A DNA stretch of 64,000 bases from Cephalotrichum gorgonifer. Its lineage: Eukaryota > Ascomycota > Sordariomycetes > Microascales > Microascaceae. The DNA lies in assembly GCA_900312665.1 (NCBI GenBank), contig ONZQ02000008.1, forward strand, positions 620,001 to 684,000, given 5' to 3'. Both the position numbers and the translations under genes were made by a program. This document shows positions 45,650-57,699 of the stretch, piece by piece; position 1 is the first letter of the stretch, and the number at the start of each line of letters is the position of its first letter. The notes under the pieces are model-generated. The model was not told the DNA's origin. It ran no database searches and saw only the letters and a program-made list of their open reading frames with translations.

Positions 45650-48419
45650 CGTGTGTTCGTCGTAGGGTTTTTTTTTCTCTCGGGGTTCGGGCGGTAGGGA
45701 GAGTTTCGGTTCAGGGTTTCACTGGAGGTCCCCGTTTGGTTCTGTCCCCTTTCTGCCTCGTTCCGCGGGGCAACTGGAGCTTCGTTGGGGGGAGTGAGAC
45801 GGGCCTCGTTTGTCGTGCTTGGAGTCTCCTTCCGCTTGGAGAGGTCGGCCAAAATTTCGGCTTGGGAAAACTCACGAGCTGGCTTTGGGACGCACGGACC
45901 AGGTGTGGCTGCAACTGAAGACGGTGCGAATTGAGTATTTAGATAGTATATTACACGGTGGTCACCAATATTGCATATGCTGAGAGACAGAAGCCAGATC
46001 ATATCCATCCATTAGAGTGAGTGCATTCAATCTCATTTTAGGAGGAAAATAAGAATAATACACTCTTGGCTAGGCTGTGGTGTAGGACTATTACGAACTA
46101 CATGTATTGCTCTGTTGATCTCTTCTCAAGGACTCAAATTGAAGATGCTTTGTGTCTCAGCTTGGTGCTTGGACAACTGAACACGTGCAAAAATACCCAA
46201 AGGCGAAGTATTATAGATACTCCGTATTGCCGTTCTCAAGCTCGTTCTGTCATACGAGTACGAGTAGGACTTGGCAGCTAGCCAGTGGCAGCGCAGTTCA
46301 ACACCACACCTGTTTGTCTTGCGCTCCGGCACCGCCACAGAGCATTCAGTCTCAGCTGGCAGATCGTCCGCCTGGCCCAGGCCAGCCAGCAAGCGCTCAA
46401 ACAGCAAGTATTCAGTACCTTGTACTTGTGTTCGTATGTTTCCCAAACAAACAACCCAGCCTCCATGATGCTTGTAAGTTACGAGGTGGGCGCAGTCCTC
46501 GTCGTGGAGCAAAAAGCGCGAATTTGCCTGGTTTCCCCCGATCATCTTTAGAGAGCTAATCTCGACAATGCATGCGAGTTAGTTTGCATATCAGCCGCAG
46601 CCACTGACATTGGCTCTAGTTGGTGTCGTCTTGTCGACAAGAGGTCCTAAGGTTCGGGCCGGACGCGCCCAACCTTGTCTCCTGTTCAGTGGGACATGAC
46701 CTATTTTCCTCGTATACTTGACTACTTGTACTTCGTATTACTTGTGTCCTCGGAGTTGATAAAAACTTGCCTGTTTCAACTATTATGGGATGTATATTTC
46801 AGCGGGCGGTCCCCTCCAAGCGGCTTGGAATCGCCCTAAGGTGTCTGTCCCGCAAATATCTGAGCCCGGTGGCTGCCTCCCTGCCCCACTTCGACCCTCC
46901 TTCATCCCCCTTGTACCGCTTCGCCCTGGATCTAGTGAGGTACTCTGTACATGACATTTCAGATGCCGTCATTCTCGTCGCTCTGACACAGTCGCAGGAA
47001 ACGCGGCAGACAAAGAAACGCGAGAAAACAAAATGCGATGTCTGCGTATGACACATCGTTTAGAGCCTGGATAAGATGGTTCGGTAAATAAATCCCATTC
47101 CACGTTGTGTTTCTCCCTCCCTGAGAACTCGGTAGTACGCCGTCGAGGTTCCGTCCCACCTACAAGTATACATGTAATAATAGTGAGTGCCCCGAGATGC
47201 GTACGCGGCCCTCTCGACGGACTCTAGACCTTCGACAGATGGTAATAGCGGGTCGCACAGTGGATGGTGACCAGGGTTTATGCTGGAACAGGGACGACTC
47301 ATCCCCGTATATACTTGTATACTCTAAAGGGGGGATGGCCCATCCTGGTAACCTGGGCGGCGAGGTGGAAGTACCCCAATATTGGTGTTCCGGTCAGCTT
47401 GCTGATAATGATAACGAGTCGACCAGAGCGAATGGCAGCATAAAATACTTTGTACTTGCACGGAGGCGGAGGGCTGGCTCTAGGCTCTGGTTCCTGAATG
47501 GTGGGTGTGATGCAGGTGGGCCACTTCTGGCAGTCCTACTGCTGATCCCTGCCAATGAATCTGGCTCCTGGGGCGGTGACGTTTAGGGGAAACGGCAATG
47601 GAGGCTCTCCGTTCGTGATGCAGTCTTACATGTGTCAAAGGACCATCCATACAAGGACAAGAACAAGCACGGGGACGGAGCTGTACGAGCTGGTCAGATC
47701 CGTGGTGGCACGATAAGTCAAATCGGGGGGCCCGACCCGATGAGTCCTGCGGATTGTACTTGTTGTATACTATGGCGCATGGATTACGGATTATTACCGA
47801 TTGTGGATTTGCCTTGGAAGCAAGCTACGACGGTCAGGTCAGGAAAGGGGAGAGACGGAACGAACTCGATCAAATCTTTCGGCCTAGGCCCGGACGCAAG
47901 TTTAGTAGGCTAGAGGCTAATTTTCAGGGGACTCAGGGCCCTGCCTGTCCCTATTTCCTGACGCATCCCTGCTACACTGGCGCCACGGGATACATTGGAT
48001 ACAGTGCGGATACCTACTCTCCTGTTCGTCTAGGACTCAAGGTCCCCAAGGCTGCCTAGCCTCTGGTCGCAGCGGCCCATAGAGGCAGAGTCAGAGACGT
48101 CCATCCCCCCCACACAGTCGTTCCTCCTCCATGGTCTCTTTTGTACAGCACAGTACGAGTGTCTCTAGAATCAGCACTACTTGTACCCTGCCTGTCCCTC
48201 CCTCTGCCTACCCTCCTTGTACCTGGAGTCCTGAAAGGAAAGACCACCACGTCAAAACCAGCGTCCTCCTCCCCAACGGCAACCTCCTCGATTCCCCTTT
48301 CCTTCACATACCAACACCGCCAAAACCCGCCTTTCCGACTCAACCACTCCACGCCAATATCCGGCATCACCACGCCAATTCTCCCCATCCCACATAGCCC
48401 ATCCGCATAATCAGACACC
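45650..48419. other. Divergent intergenic region between uL24m and rho1 genes
   Basis: This 2.8-kb stretch holds both promoters. It contains TACTTGTA at 46723, 47161, 47312 and 48178 and two overlapping TACTCGTA-type sites at 46253-46266. The region just before rho1 is C-rich with CT runs, as in strongly expressed fungal genes. No credible gene. Confidence 0.5.
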
Positions 48420-49635
48420 ATGGCCGAGATTCGCCGAAAACTCGTCATCGTCGGTGACGGTGCCTGCGGTAAAACCTGCTTGTTGATGTGAGTTGTCTCC
48501 ATCCACTACCTAAACCTACCCGTCGGAAAGAAGAGCACAACGCCAGCCCGTCCACACCGCGATCTTCGTCTGCCATCCTCCAAACAGCCTTGATCTCTAC
48601 TACTCCTGCGATACTGCGGTCTTGTATTTTTTGATGACCCAGAAACTAACCCTGTAAACAGCGTCTTTTCGAAGGGCACTTTCCCCGAGGTATGCATCAT
48701 TCACATCCATCCGAAGCTCCTACATCTGCTTTCTGCCTGCGCCAAGCGCTGCATCGCACGACCATCCTCCTCTATCATATCGTCTCTACCTCGTCCTCCA
48801 ACTGCCTCGACCGGTTCGCGGTCGGGTGCCATATTTCCCATAACCCTCTTTCATGATTGCAGCGCTTTCTCCCCCCTCCGCCGCAGCACATACCTTGGTC
48901 TCGACTTTCCATCTAGTAGCGGTACTAATGCCACACTCCAGGTCTACGTCCCCACCGTCTTCGAGAACTACGTCGCCGATGTCGAGGTTGATGGAAAGCA
49001 CGTCGAGCTGGCCCTATGGGATACGGCCGGCCAAGAAGACTACGACCGTCTCCGACCTCTCTCCTACCCCGACTCCCACGTGATCTTGATCTGCTTCTCC
49101 ATCGACTCGCCTGATTCTCTGGACAACGTCCAGGAGAAGGTATGTTTCACCCCTTGCGGCGTCGCCTTGACCTCGAAAAGATGCCTTGCCAGCCATGGGT
49201 AACTGCTGACACGTTGCTCTCTTCCATAGTGGATCTCCGAGGTTCTTCACTTCTGCCAGGGTCTTCCCATCATCCTTGTTGGCTGCAAGAAGGATCTGCG
49301 ATACGATCCTAAGACGATCGAGGAGCTGAGGAAGACGAGCCAGAAGCCCGTCTCTCCCGAAGAGGTACGTTTGTTTGAATCAACCCGCGGGGTGGTGATC
49401 AGATAACGCATCCGATGCCGCAATGAAGCCCACCCAACCCCGACCTCATTTATGGTCAATGCTAATACATGTGCTACAGGGTGAGGAGATCCGCAAGAAG
49501 GTCCATGCCTACAAGTACCTCGAGTGCTCGGCCAGGACCAACGAGGGTGTCCGCGAGGTGTTCGAGCATGCCACGCGCGCCGCCCTCCTGTCCCGCAAGC
49601 CCGGCAAGCGCGACAAGAAGTGCGTCGTCTTTTAA
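48420..49635 (+). CDS. RHO1: Rho1 GTPase
   Basis: Five exons (48420-48487, 48662-48689, 48942-49139, 49230-49364, 49480-49635) give 194 residues, the usual Rho1 length. All introns are GT-AG, and exon 2 is only 28 nt (VFSKGTFPE). Visible motifs are the P-loop GDGACGKT, switch I VYVPTVFENYVADVEVDGK, switch II WDTAGQEDYDRLRPLSYPD, base-recognition CKKD (the fungal Rho1 form of NKxD), ECSAR, and a basic tail KRDKK with a CVVF prenylation box. Rho1 activates beta-1,3-glucan synthase and protein kinase C and drives cell-wall integrity and polar growth at the hyphal tip. The start MAEIRRKLVIVGDG is canonical. Large first introns and the CT-rich leader fit high, regulated expression. Confidence 0.98.
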
Positions 49636-51030
49636 ATCATTATACCCACTCGGCGACCTAGAACGAGACTGTCCTGCTCTGTACGACCTCGACCCGCGCT
49701 CCTGGTAATTTGAGCCCCCTCTCGGTCACATTTTCTTGTCACGACCAGTCGGTGAATAATACGAAGATTGAAAGGGGGGTGTGCTTCAGAAAGGGGTGGA
49801 TTGGGGCGGGGGTCAAACCAGATTAGAATGAAAGTATCTCGGGAAACTGGGAATTTGTTTTACGCTCCATGTTGCTCGAAATACCCTCATCAGCTGATCG
49901 TCTCTGCCGGTTACGTCGGCCCTGGGGTTTTTTCTTCTTAGGTTTCGGCGAGGATTCATGCGTTGGTCGTCGGTGGAAGTGATGGGAGAAAGGGGGGGAT
50001 AGGATGGAGTCTGGTTCTTGTTAACAAGGCCGTGGGAGGAGGCTCTATCGAGGAGGGGGAAGTGACAAGCTCGTACTCAGGCCGGAGGGGGGAGGGATTG
50101 CGCAAGCATGTGTCTGTATGTAAGGGTGTATGTTTGGAGTCGCTCTGCTGTTATTTTTACACCTTTTTTTTCTCTCTATTGTTTTTTTCTTCCTTTTCTT
50201 TTTTTGGCACATCCGAGCCCGGGGGAAGGGACTGAAGCTTGTGGGCGGAAAGGGGAGAGAGAGTGAGTGTCCGATTTTCGTTTTTTTAATTGGAAGTTAG
50301 TGTTTCCTTTCTCGGGTGTGATGCCATACTGCATACTACAGGAGCTCATGGCCGAAGGTGGTGACGACTTGTGCTTGTACGTATTGCCATTACATGTATC
50401 GTCATATAAAGAAGGCGTTGCAGCTTCGAGATTGGGATGTGTCGGCGTGCTTGTACTTGTGGGTTGAAAGTATATACGTATCTGTGGTAGCTGTGTCCTG
50501 CCTGGCTTGGGTGGCGTGGTGTTCCGGTTTGTGAGTATTGGCAGGTGTATGGAGGTGTTTGTTGTCCGTGGAGGGCGTATATATACGCCAGAGCCTTGAG
50601 GACAAGGTTCGGGCACGGACAAGCGAGTGTCTCTGAAGAGGGGAGGGGGACAAGTGTCACGGACGAAGTGGTCGTGGGAGTAAGTAGCCATAGCCACGAC
50701 ATTCCCCTCGAGCAAAGTCACGTAGAGGGCGAGAAGGTCGGGTGTGCCATGTGTTGACGATGGGTGTTGTGATATAGTACTACTACCTAACAGCAACTTG
50801 CGGAACCCCCCCCAAAGCTGAACGTGAATGTAAATTCCTCTTCGGCCCTCTCCCCTCGCGTAGATGACACGGGGAGGGGGGGGGGAGGTAGGGACGTCAA
50901 GGAACGGTCTGCCCTCTGAGCCGGGCACCCAGTCATCGTGTACGATAAGGAAAACCTGTCCCCATCACCAGCCTCATCCTCATCCTCACTTCCATGCTCA
51001 TGCTCGTTTCAGAGCTTGCACACATGACGC
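49636..51030. other. Convergent intergenic region
   Basis: About 1.4 kb lies between the rho1 stop and the stop of the microprotein gene. It is G/T-rich with poly-T tracts around 50160-50210, likely the rho1 3' UTR. Frames on the opposite strand (50176-50928) are Pro/Thr-rich and unrecognisable. Nothing else seen. Confidence 0.5.
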
Positions 51031-51384
51031 TTAGTTGGGGCAGGTCTATCGTACGATTAGCTTCGGCTGGTCCCCTCTCGGTTCCGGGGAGGAAAGAAAC
51101 GACGGTGTGTGCGTGTGTGTGCAGCTATAAGGTAGGTAGACGTGTGAGGGGAAGGAAAGGGAGCGAGGGACATGTAAGGTGGTATTTGGGTCGAGGGAGG
51201 TGGTGAGATAGAGGGAGCTGAACATAGGGTAAAAGGTGAGGGAGGGGCTTGGAGAGACAGTGAGAGAGAGACGGGGAGAAGGGGAGAAATGACGTACGGC
51301 GCCGCAGGAGGAGCAAGTCTTGGTGCCGTCAGCGGCAGCACCGCACTTGGGGCACGCGCCGTGTTGGAAGTTGACAGGCTGCAT
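51031..51384 (-). CDS. 33-residue cysteine-rich microprotein (CPxC / CxxC zinc-ribbon-like)
   Basis: Exon 1 (51384-51298, 29 codons) starts at an ATG and ends in a GTACGT donor. Exon 2 is only 15 nt (51045-51031), after an acceptor GATAG, and adds TCPN and the stop. The product has 33 residues: it begins MQPVNFQHGACPKCGA, continues ADGTKTCSSCGA and ends TCPN. Cysteines are at 11, 14, 24, 27 and 31, so two CxxC pairs and one extra Cys could hold one zinc. I recall similar tiny proteins starting with an FxHGxCPKCGA motif in other moulds, but know no function; a small zinc ribbon or metal-binding protein is an inference. The intron has 252 nt. The exact 3' splice site is inferred: others in the intron give longer, unfamiliar tails. 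Confidence 0.65.
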
Positions 51385-52763
51385 AGTTCCGGTTTTACTG
51401 CGTCTTGAAAATATTTCCTCTTGGAGTTTTTTCGTGAGAAGTTTCTCTGGTCGTTGTTGGAGAGCGGGCAAGGGACTGATGGTTTTTTTTTGTTTGAGAG
51501 GGGGAGGGGGGAGGGGAAGTCTTATAATACTTATAATGAGAACCAATACAGCCTCTCACACACAACCTCTACCCCCCGTCCTCCTTCCTGCTTTGGGCGA
51601 GCTTGTGGGTGCGGGGGTGGTGTGTGTGTTGGTCTGGTTTTTTGGTGTCCCTCGTATGGGCCAATACGATAGCGCGCTTTGGTATGCTCCCGCGCGAAAG
51701 AAAGAGGAGTCCGAAGGAGGGGGTGTAAGCGGAATCTTCCCTTCCCCACGCACGATTTTGGGCATCACAGGTCACAAGCCTTCCCCCCCTCCATCATGGG
51801 AGGTGGTAGCCGGCTGTTGCCTGCGTGGGGTTTCGGGAGAAGGGGGGACCATGTGTAATGGTGGCGCACGCGCATGTGCTCCTCCTCCTCCTCCCGCGCT
51901 TTGCGGTGTTGCATTCCGGGTTTCGGGAACTTACTTACTAGCTTTGGTAGCTCCAGGTAGCTTTCTTGTACTATTCGGAGCTCTCCGACGGAAACGTCGG
52001 GGGTGGTTGGTCCGTGGCTGGCTGTATATTATACTACAAGCATGTTTTGTTAGAAACCATCACCAGCCGGAGCCAAGTTGTTCCCTCCCTTTCTCCGACG
52101 AAGAGCAGACAATATCATGTTGGCACAAGACAAGCCCTTCTGTGAGAACAGGGCGGAGAGCCTCCCCTTTCATCCGCCCTTCCCTCCCCACCCACACTGA
52201 GGGTCCGTCCCCGTTCCCCCCCCTCGGCCAGTCAGACACCACACATTATACAACTCCGCCCTACCCGCAACTGCTCCGGAAGGGGCTAGGCATATTCGTC
52301 GGTGGAGAAAGTAAGCCTACTCCCCCGCGGGAGACAACTGACAGTCTCAGTACCATAAGCCCCCAATCGCCCTTCTCCCCTCACTGCATCATTTACACCG
52401 GAGCGTTTTCGTCCTCTTCACATGGGGGCCCTAGATGAGTTTCATCCAATATTATACAAGTCTATAAGCCAAGGGAGCCCTCTCCCATTCCTTTCCCTTC
52501 CCTTCCTGGTAGGTAAACCCCCCTCCTTCGCCGTCCCTTTTTGCGTGACGTAGCGAGATGTAATATATGTAGATATAACAAAGAGGAAGACAAAAAGGTG
52601 TGTAGGAATCAGCAGAGATTCGGTCAAGGGTAGGACAAGAAAAGAAAACGAGAACAAGAAGAAGAAAGAAAGGAAAAGAAAGAAAGAAAGACCGTGACAT
52701 CATCCTCCCATCCCGACGAGTAACCTGACCTTACTTTTTATATGATGAACAACCCATTTTTGT
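51385..52763. other. Intergenic region upstream of the microprotein gene
   Basis: This 1.4-kb stretch holds the microprotein promoter and the 3' UTR of the transporter gene. The long plus-strand open frame across 51320-52438 runs antisense over the microprotein exon and is low-complexity, so I reject it as coding. Purine-rich tracts lie near 52620-52690. Confidence 0.5.
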
Positions 52764-54902
52764 TTACATGCATTGTGCCGGGGCTCCGCCGCCTGTTGGA
52801 AACGTTAGCAATACAATCCTCTCGCCACCAATAAACTCCTCCCGCAATCCGAAGAGGGAAGGAAGGGGAAAGGAAGAAACTCACCAGTGACAATATCATC
52901 CACGGCCTGGAATATGCTAACCACCAGGACCATGCACCCAAACGCCACCACCCCGCCCGCGACGTACGTCCTCCACGACCTCGTCGTCAGCTTCATGTAG
53001 CACAGCGGCGGGAGTATGTACGCCAGCGTGCACGCGCTCGTCGCCCCCACGAGCTCGAATATCGCCCCCAGGTCGCACGTGATGAGGCTCAGCGTCATGG
53101 CCCCGAAGACGAGCCCCGCGCTGAAGATGACGTGCAGCCTCATGTTGAACGGCGCCCCCGGGTAGAAGTAGTTGAACATGACCTCGCGGCAGACGAAGGC
53201 CTCGAGCGGTAGCGTCGTGAGCATGTTCAGCCCGAAGCAGAGCCGCGCCACGTTGACCATGGAGTTGTCCGCCGAGAAGTTGTTGAGCACGTTGCCGACC
53301 GTCTTGTCGCCGAACGTGAGGAATCCCGCGAGCGCGAGGACCAGGCACGCCACCATGGAGATGGTCGTCGAGTAGTGCGTTACGCGGGAGAACCGGTCGA
53401 TGGTCGGCGTCTTGAGGGAGCCGTAGATTAGGAGTGAGTTGTGGTGGCATACGAAGGCTGCTCAATAGTAAGCGTCCGTACGGTGAGAGAGACGGAGAGA
53501 GAGACGGAGAGAGAGACATAGGGAAAGGCAGGGACCGTACCAAATGATATAACGCCGATAGCCTGGAAAAACCCATCATTTATAAATAGTAAACTCCGGT
53601 CAAACGACCCCCTATCCTCGGACGGGACGAGGAGGCCCTGTATGACAACGGTGACGATGATGACGGTCATGCTAATCAGTGCAAGCGTGCTGGCTTTCGC
53701 AAGCTGTATCCCCCATTAGCCCAGCGTTCGCAAGATGGCAGATCTGGCCTCTCTGCCAACGAGGTCCGGAGTAGAGAGGCAGAGTGGCAGACGGGGGCGG
53801 AGCAAGACAAAAGGGGAACTGGGCCTACCTTTGCGATATCCCGATACAACGTTAGCGGGAAGCTGATGCCCAGCACAAACACAACAATGACCGCCCTCCG
53901 ATCCGCCAGGAGCCCCAGCACCGGCATCTCCCTCAGGCCCGGCCAGATGGCCATCAGCACGTGCGGGATCGAGTCTCCCACGATGACGGCGAACGCCACC
54001 ATCCCCCCAAACGCAAACGCCCACTGGGCCACGGATATGGCGATCAGCCCGGGCTTCCCGAAGCAGTGCTCCACGGTCCCCTGGAAGCTGTTGGCGCCGC
54101 TGAGCTTGCTGTTCACGACGATGAGCCGCACGGTCCAGTCGACGGCCACCGTCAGCGCCACCAGCAGCGCGATGCCCGAGACGAGCCCCGCCTGCCGCAG
54201 CGCGTAGGGCTGGCCGATTATCCCCGCCCCGATGATCGAGTTGGCCATGTTCATGAAGGCGGACCGCATCCCCGACTTGGGCCGCCGCCTCTCCTCCTCC
54301 GCCCAGTCGTGTATGTCCTCGCCGCCGTCGCCCCCCTCGCCCCAGTTGGCGAGCGCCACCGAGGGCGCCTCGATGTCCGTGAGGAGCGGCCGCCGGGCCT
54401 GGGAACCCCCACCGCCCAGGGGGTCCTCGTCGTTGAAATCCGAATCCGAGTCCGAGTCCGAGCCGCCAGCCGCGTCGGAGTGTGCTGCGCGTGGTGAGCG
54501 GGCGTTCGTATGTTGGGTCTGCATCTGCGCGTCATAGTCGTAGATCTGGAGCGTGGGCTCCGCGGGGCCCGTCCGGTACTCCCGCGGCGGCTCCGCCACG
54601 TTGGGCGTCAGGTCGAAGCGGACCCTGTTCGGCGTCCTGGGCGTGCGCGGGGACGTTATGAGCGCGGGGGACGGGATGCGCGACGGCGGGCCCCCCGAGG
54701 AGGACGACCGCGAGGGCGTCCTCGAGGGGACCGGGTGCGAGGTCTGGATCGTCAGCGCCGAGGGGCGAGACGAGCCACCCGCGCCGGAGAGGGAGGAGTC
54801 CGAGTCGGAGTCGAACGAGGTTCGGGGGTTGAGGAGGCGCGCGGCCTCCTCGGCTGGCGGAGCTGCTGGCTGGGGAGAAGCTCCATCGTTGGCCCGGGCC
54901 AT
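52764..54902 (-). CDS. AVT-type vacuolar amino-acid transporter (AAAP / SLC38-like)
   Basis: Exons 54902-53829, 53703-53541, 53457-52885 and 52792-52764 give 612 residues. Introns are 53704-53828, 53458-53540 and 52793-52884. Joins read YRDIAKLAKASTLALISM, GVISFAFVCHHNSLLIYGSL and DIVTGGGAPAQCM. The first 215 residues are a cytosolic Ser/Pro/Asp-rich tail. The carrier then begins at SGMRSAFMNMANSIIGAGII plus GQPYAL, the signature of the amino acid/auxin permease family, and continues through about 11 membrane segments. The CHHNS motif and closing segment EAFVCREVMFNY fit AVT2/SLC38-like members. Such proteins move neutral or basic amino acids across the vacuolar membrane; substrate and direction cannot be read here. 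The last exon is only 29 nt and is the least certain; intron 2 contains GAGAGACGG repeats. Confidence 0.9.
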
Positions 54903-55976
54903 AGTTGGTTGCTACCTTCTCATCTTGTGCACAGGACGCTATCCTGTGTCTTCTTCCCGTCCAACGCAAAGAGGCGGGTCGGATTCCGTTCGGGAGTGTC
55001 GGCTGGGTGGAGAGATTGGAGAGGTTGGATGGGTTCTTTGGTGGTGGTTGTGTGGGTGTGTCTGGTTTCCGTCTTATTCAAGTGTTGAATTGGGACGGAA
55101 TAAGCTTTCGAGACATATGGACACGAAATGCTACCGAGTGGGCCGCCGGCGAAGTTTCGTTCAGGGGGTATTGCATATTACAGGGGCTGAAGTCAGCGCG
55201 CCGGCCCGGCAAGGAAACCTGGTCTTCCCGCTGTTCAATGCCTCCTGCTCAGTGGTTGGTAGTTACGTCATGTGATTTTAACGGCGATCCTGCTTGAATG
55301 GAGAGTAGTAGGAATCATGAAAGTTGGTTTCCAAATAATAATACCAGATTGTCCTTTTCTCCTTTTAGAGCCCTATGCATCATAATAGGGGGGCCGTTGG
55401 GAAACTGGGCTTACCGTGGCGAATGCCAGAGGACTGAGAGTAGGGAGGATATTACATGTATACCTAGCTAGCTTGGAGAGAGAACGTGAGACAACTTAAA
55501 CATGCACTTACACTCATGGTAGTCTTGTCTCACAAACACGAGGCCACCGCACACTCAGTATCTTCGAACGAAGCTCTCAGCTCTCCACCTAGCTTCGGAT
55601 TTATTATGCGAGCTATCTAATAGTATTACAATAGTTGTACATCATGCAGAGCCCATAACCTGCCTATATATGGGTATCCGGCACCGTTGTCCTTGGTTGC
55701 CACAGGCCGTTGGGCATGATGAAATGGTATAAAAAACGAAAGTGTTCGAGAAATGCGAAGTGAGCCTTGCCCTTGCACCGGCCCTTCGCTTCTTCTATCG
55801 GCCTCGCATCTCTCAAGGTTATACGCCCCTCCCTCCACCCTCTCTGCTCTGGGAGACGCTAGTTGGCGCAATGACCCCTCCTGGGACCTGCGACATAGAA
55901 AGCCCCGCCCCCTCCTGTCTGTATCGACGAGTGGAGCTCTTGATACAACGCATGTGGTAGGCCCGGCGTTCGAAAT
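54903..55976. other. Intergenic region upstream of the transporter gene
   Basis: About 1.1 kb between the transporter start and the protease stop. It should hold the transporter promoter and the protease 3' UTR. No gene or motif that I can defend. Confidence 0.5.
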
Positions 55977-57699
55977 CTAAAGCAAGAAGCCACCAGCTGC
56001 TACCCCTGCCGCCAGAGCCAGAACAACCCCGCAAGGTATTCTCTGGGTAGAAACCCCAGGCTGTCCCGACCTCTCAGCCCCATTGTCATCTGACTCTGCA
56101 GTCGACTTCGGTTCTCCGCTGCCCGCCGCGCCAGACGTAGACGATTCGGGACCAGGCGGCGCAGCCTCGGGGGTCGCGCTGGAGGGAGGCGTGGTAGCGC
56201 CAGTGTAGCCCGTAGACAACTCCGAGTCGGATGTATCTCCTTCTATGTCTGCGATCAAGGCAAATCCTACCGTTCAACTATAGTTAGCGGTTGCTTCCTC
56301 CCTGTATGAGGTGAGCAAGGAATGAGACGTACCAATTCTCTCCTCGTCCATGTCAAAGATGGCATAGACGTTCTTCAGGAACACGTCCCCCAGAAGCCAC
56401 CCATTGTTGGCGACAACCCCTCGTCCGTAAATGTTGCTGTTGCACAGCCCACCGCCAGGCGAGGCCGAGATGTAATCCTTTGGGGCCACAGCGTACGTCT
56501 TCCCCGAAAACGTAAACGTCACCTTCTCTTTCGTGTTGCAGGGCAGCTTCCAGTTCACGCCGTCCTCGCTCGTCGCGCCGGGAATAAGTTTGTGAAGCGC
56601 CTCAGCATCCTGAGGCGGTGCGAAGATGTACGAGGTGCCCGTGTCGATGTGTGCGAGCCGGGAATTGATCCCCGCCGTCTTGTCGCCAACACCGGCATCA
56701 TCGAGGGGGATCGACCAGGAGCCAGAGCCTCCATTCGAGACCTTGGTGTAGCCAATGTCGCCCTTATATTTCTTATCGTTGATCCCTCCGAGGGTCAGTT
56801 CGCCGTTGTTGTTACCGGACGAACCCCGGTTCAGATAGATTGAGAAGACGTTGGACTTGAGCGCTTTCGAGTCTTTCATCGCCAGCGCAAAGCTGTCCGT
56901 ATTAGTTTTAGTCCTCGCCATCGACATGCCGAGTATGCCGTCAAACGGAAAGTGCTTGAAGTCTTCCGATGCCTCGGTTGCCAGGCCGAATCTCATGGTG
57001 AGGTCGATGTTCCCAAGGGTGACTGAATCCCGACCAACGGGTCCCTTCACGGTGCCCGAGCCGTAATCTACGGAGAAGTTCGCCTCGACATCCTCGTACG
57101 TGCTGGACGTCGAATGGTCCCAGGTGTCGTGCATCTGGCACGACTTATCCGCGCAGTCTGAGCTCATCACAAACGATATACCGGCACCCGTATCGAGCAG
57201 CATGTACAGCGGTTGCTTCGCGGAGCCTATTTCAGCCTTCAAGAAATAGGTGTAGTCGTTGCCGTCCTGGTAGATGCCCACAGCATTCGGCAGTTCGGGT
57301 TCGGTAGGAACCATGATGCTGTACTGATTCACAACGTTGACGGGAACGTCTGTCTTCGCCGGCGTGGTGCCCCGTCCTTGGTGCTTGCCATACTTTCTCG
57401 ACAGGCGGTGAGCCTCACGCGATACTCGTTTTTCGTCGGCACGGCCGAGCTTGAGGGGAGAAGAGTCAGTTTTGCAAAGAGATGTGAACGACGATGGAGA
57501 GCCCGATACGTACAGGTTCAGTTCGTTGGTGGATCTCCAGCGTCACGGGCTGCGATCTTCTGGTGCTGGCCCCGGAATCTATCGTCTGCCCCTCAGTGGA
57601 CTGACAGGTCCCGTCTACTCGGCAAGGCTCCCATATGTACAGCGCGTTGGCTGCCGCAATCCATGCTGAGATCTGGAGTATGAGCATCAACAGTTCCAT
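55977..57699 (-). CDS. Pepsin-type aspartic protease, probably GPI-anchored
   Basis: Exons 57699-57514, 57449-56333 and 56266-55977 give 530 residues. Introns are 57450-57513 and 56267-56332; joins read QRTEPLGRADEKRVSREAHR and DEERIGFALIADIEGD. It has a signal peptide (MELLMLILQISAWIAAANAL), then a pro-region with dibasic DEKR and LSRK sites. The catalytic aspartates are Asp148 (DTGAG) and Asp331 (DTGTS). The fold markers YTYFLKAEIGSAKQPLYMLL, VDYGSGTV, FDGILGMS and NNGWLLGDVFLKNVYAIFDM are present. A Ser/Thr/Pro-rich stalk of about 65 residues is followed by a hydrophobic end (GVVLALAAGVAAGGFLL), the layout of a GPI-anchored yapsin/CtsD-type enzyme at the cell surface. DTGAG in place of the commoner DTGSS/DTGTT is a mild variation. 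The ATG at 57699 is the only one before the signal peptide. Confidence 0.92.

Noticed and set aside
32125..51297. Three introns of exactly 252 nt (ypd1 32125-32376, rho1 48690-48941, microprotein 51046-51297)
   Set aside because: The sequences are unrelated by eye, so equal length is most likely coincidence.
51320..52438. 372-codon plus-strand open frame
   Set aside because: It is antisense to the microprotein exon, low-complexity, without family resemblance, and its codon pattern looks like noncoding sequence.
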